From PCC-6802 sp943367755 (lineage in GTDB: Bacteria > Cyanobacteriota > Cyanobacteriia > Pseudanabaenales > Pseudanabaenaceae), in assembly GCA_943367755.1 (NCBI GenBank), contig CALRKB020000003.1:106804-170803 (forward strand): 64,000 nt of DNA. Direction: 5' to 3'. Under the pieces are notes generated by a model that was not told where the DNA came from, did not search any database, and worked only from the letters and a program-made list of their open reading frames with translations. Both the position numbers and the translations under genes were made by a program. This document shows, one piece after another, positions 63,101 to 64,000 of this stretch. Position 1 is the first letter of the stretch, and every line of letters begins with the position of its first letter.

Positions 63101-63870
63101 GACTTTTATCCAGGTCAATAGCTGAAAGCCAGCTAGAATCCATCCCAACTACGGAAATTATAGCCAAACCGCTGAATGTGGATGCCTTGATCAGACTGCT
63201 CAAGCAACCTATCTCTAGCAGTAATTCGGAAACAGTTGACCATTTACGTACTATCCTCGTCGTTGATGATGACGCCAGTACCCGAAAACTGTTGCGGCAG
63301 GAATTAGAAGCTAAAGGCTATGCAATTAGAGAAGCTAAGGATGCTGCCGATGCGATCGCACAAGTGCAGGAAATCAAGCCCGATCTGATCACCTTAGACG
63401 TAATCATGCCCGAAGTAAATGGCTATACCTTAGCTGCAATCCTGAAGAACGATCCCCTCACAGCTAATATCCCAATTATCATGGTGTCAGTTCTGGATCG
63501 TAAAGAAACCAGCCTGCGACTTGGTGCCGATCGATATATTACCAAGCCGATTAATATGGATACACTCATTCACGATGTTGATATTCTGTTAGCAGAAAGT
63601 ACATGTGAGAGAAATGTGCTGGTTGCGGATGAGAGCGCATCAACTGTCAGCGCCTTAACCGATGTATTAAAGTCAAAGGGGTATAAGGTAACTTGTGCTT
63701 TTTCTGGCGATGAACTGATTGCAAAAGCTATGGCAACTAAACCCGATATGATTGTCGCCAATGCTAAATTTACCGCACAGCAAAAGGCGATCAAAATGCA
63801 AAAGGGTATGGAAAACGTACTGTCGCTCTTAATTGAGGATAATCCCGATTTTAACTGGAGTTTAGACTAA
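60187..63870 (+). CDS. Hybrid histidine kinase: Cache-HAMP-PAS-HisKA-HATPase-REC-REC-REC*
   Basis: 1227 residues from the ATG at 60187 (MPQKSTQTARKK); an upstream TTG is less likely. Order: membrane segment (about 20-42); dCache-like periplasmic sensor (about 45-350); second membrane segment (about 365-385); HAMP; PAS (about 460-565); HisKA with phospho-histidine about 588 in SSVSHELRTPLTSVLG; HATPase with NLISNAIKF, DQGIGISEADL and GTGLGLPISKEIV; receiver 1 (DDDDHVRRL, aspartate in LLDIMMP); receiver 2 (VVDDDASTRKL, aspartate in LDVIMPEVNGY); and a short third receiver (ADESASTVSAL) lacking the phospho-aspartate (DMIVANAKF). Divergent from the binding protein-symporter pair by about 290 bases. 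Confidence 0.9.
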   Translation: MPQKSTQTARKKLKAGGLKAELVGVVLLTVSVTAAIVYIPWLLTSQRNISNIVAQVNEQTTQDTSQEVERLFDNVQSTQQMIGLAIKRDLIDINDPQQRDPFLLSILQTHSNYTFVQFAYPNGNYAGAQRVGASKGKDDIFKLHFRQWDAQTRIADKNTTIYRLDGQQLKVIGKEKIQEPNWYAPLRPWYQDAIESADRTVWTEYVYRSTNTPGLDANITLHKDGKLIGVIGVGFELKNISQYLQKQHSRRKEGAIFIINSKGEMIASMDPQEDAPIQVQGKDRPQLKPLGQTKNPYLRLASQAIDSKQGMRLLAKLDSNQQFVYQEPISGEKYYVSLTPFGKLNWIIGTVIPESNYLSEIRQNNTNLIFVIVGFLLLAAGIAVMLTDRMIAQPITTITKAAVRVADGDLDVRVPKNTNNEIGILAEAFNEMTCQLKLSKGQLEENNLTLEYKIEQRTSQLKAILDNMVDGLVTIDPSDCIAQCNPAFLAMFSLTRTEVEGKHSQEILGSELLNLITASRSDRERVMSVDVNLTQERVGKAVVSSIYTPKSPERDGEIYLGAVVLIRDITVEKQVDRMKTEFVSSVSHELRTPLTSVLGFAKLIQKKLEDTIFPLIQTEDKKALRAIRQVGENIEIIVVEGTRLTKLINEVLDIAKMEAGKTDWHMEPIEIAEIIDRAMSATSSLFENKGLQAIRDIEDGIPPTIGDRDRLIQVVINLISNAIKFQDRGSVTCRVRNTGDALTISVIDQGIGISEADLPKVFDKFKQVGDTLTNKPQGTGLGLPISKEIVEYHGGKIWVESEVGKGTTFAFTLPIQEVQQESPDQPSTEAPTVRIPQEIAAPVVDEAQISELHESQPAQKSILIADDDDHVRRLLKQELEPRGYVVREAKDGADAIAQVKTLRPDLILLDIMMPKMNGFDVALVLKSDLSVTNIPIIILSGIEERERAANLGVEAYLTKPIDVDLLNRTIDRLLSRSIAESQLESIPTTEIIAKPLNVDALIRLLKQPISSSNSETVDHLRTILVVDDDASTRKLLRQELEAKGYAIREAKDAADAIAQVQEIKPDLITLDVIMPEVNGYTLAAILKNDPLTANIPIIMVSVLDRKETSLRLGADRYITKPINMDTLIHDVDILLAESTCERNVLVADESASTVSALTDVLKSKGYKVTCAFSGDELIAKAMATKPDMIVANAKFTAQQKAIKMQKGMENVLSLLIEDNPDFNWSLD

Positions 63871-63912
63871 AAAGAGGTAAAAAGCGGTCAGCCATTGCAG
63901 ACTAACCGCTCG

Positions 63913-63955
63913 ATGATGGAAGCTGAAAAGAATACAAATTTAACAGCTTCATCAT
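63913..63955 (+). terminator. Hairpin after the hybrid kinase gene
   Basis: ATGATGGAAGCTG pairs with CAGCTTCATCAT (one bulged G) around an AT-rich loop. A weaker AGCGGT/ACCGCT stem lies just before it. No T run is seen, so it may be a weak terminator. Confidence 0.45.
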
Positions 63956-64000
63956 GACCAGTTTGGAGAACCTTGAGAGATTTCGCAACTACACGTACAA

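Overview
The window is cyanobacterial chromosome. HIP1 palindromes (GCGATCGC) are frequent. The genes include an RbcR-type LysR regulator, a PyrF-PyrE fusion, the purC-Omp85-lpxC-fabZ-lpxA order, HEAT-repeat and NIL-domain proteins and a DUF6887/DUF6888 pair. Moderate GC and the mix of genes suggest a filamentous or Pseudanabaena-like lineage; that placement is inference. Apart from two decayed regions the window is densely coded.

Region 1-7.7 kb is accessory DNA. It holds the end of an MFS permease, an IS1380-family element with a frameshifted transposase, a DUF3349-like small protein, two paralogous remnants of a TetR regulator as direct repeats around a 3.5 kb block, an ORF-less group II intron, a clan AA aspartic protease with a small partner, a secreted repeat protein, a SAM methyltransferase, and a 40-bp-period repeat array just upstream of that methyltransferase. 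A short dispersed palindromic repeat sits at different positions in the two TetR remnants.

Region 7.7-34 kb is mostly housekeeping: gnd, a GerMN protein, argD, menC, a cobalt-uptake operon (cbiM, a PDGLE/CbiN-like protein, cbiQ) behind a cobalamin riboswitch, the envelope cluster purC-omp85-lpxC-fabZ-lpxA with a heptamer tandem repeat between fabZ and lpxA, coaBC, typA, rbcR, a second ECF T component, a PmbA/TldE protein, the DUF6888/DUF6887 pair, a ferritin-like protein, YidB, an NTF2-like exported protein, pyrFE, a NarL-type response regulator, deoC and an alkyltransferase-like (ATL) protein.

Region 34-50.4 kb has a NIL-domain protein, a 1-Cys peroxiredoxin, tRNA-Leu(CAG), an SbcD-like nuclease, an exported four-repeat protein, rimM, a TPR/2OG-Fe(II) oxygenase, a HEAT protein, a MITE-like element, a giant TamB-like protein and a Ser/Thr kinase.

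Region 50.4-64 kb is the most interesting functionally. A cupin gene has been cut by an ISAzo13-type transposase remnant. Next comes a complete ABC transporter (ATPase, permease, binding lipoprotein) on the minus strand behind a clear guanidine-I (ykkC) riboswitch with its own terminator, so a guanidine importer is predicted. Then come an EF-G paralogue, a TPR protein, and a translationally coupled pair of an amino-acid-type periplasmic binding protein and a DAACS-family symporter. Divergent from that pair is a large Cache-HAMP-PAS hybrid histidine kinase with two good receivers and one degenerate one. The binding protein, symporter and kinase could form one solute sensing and uptake module (inference).
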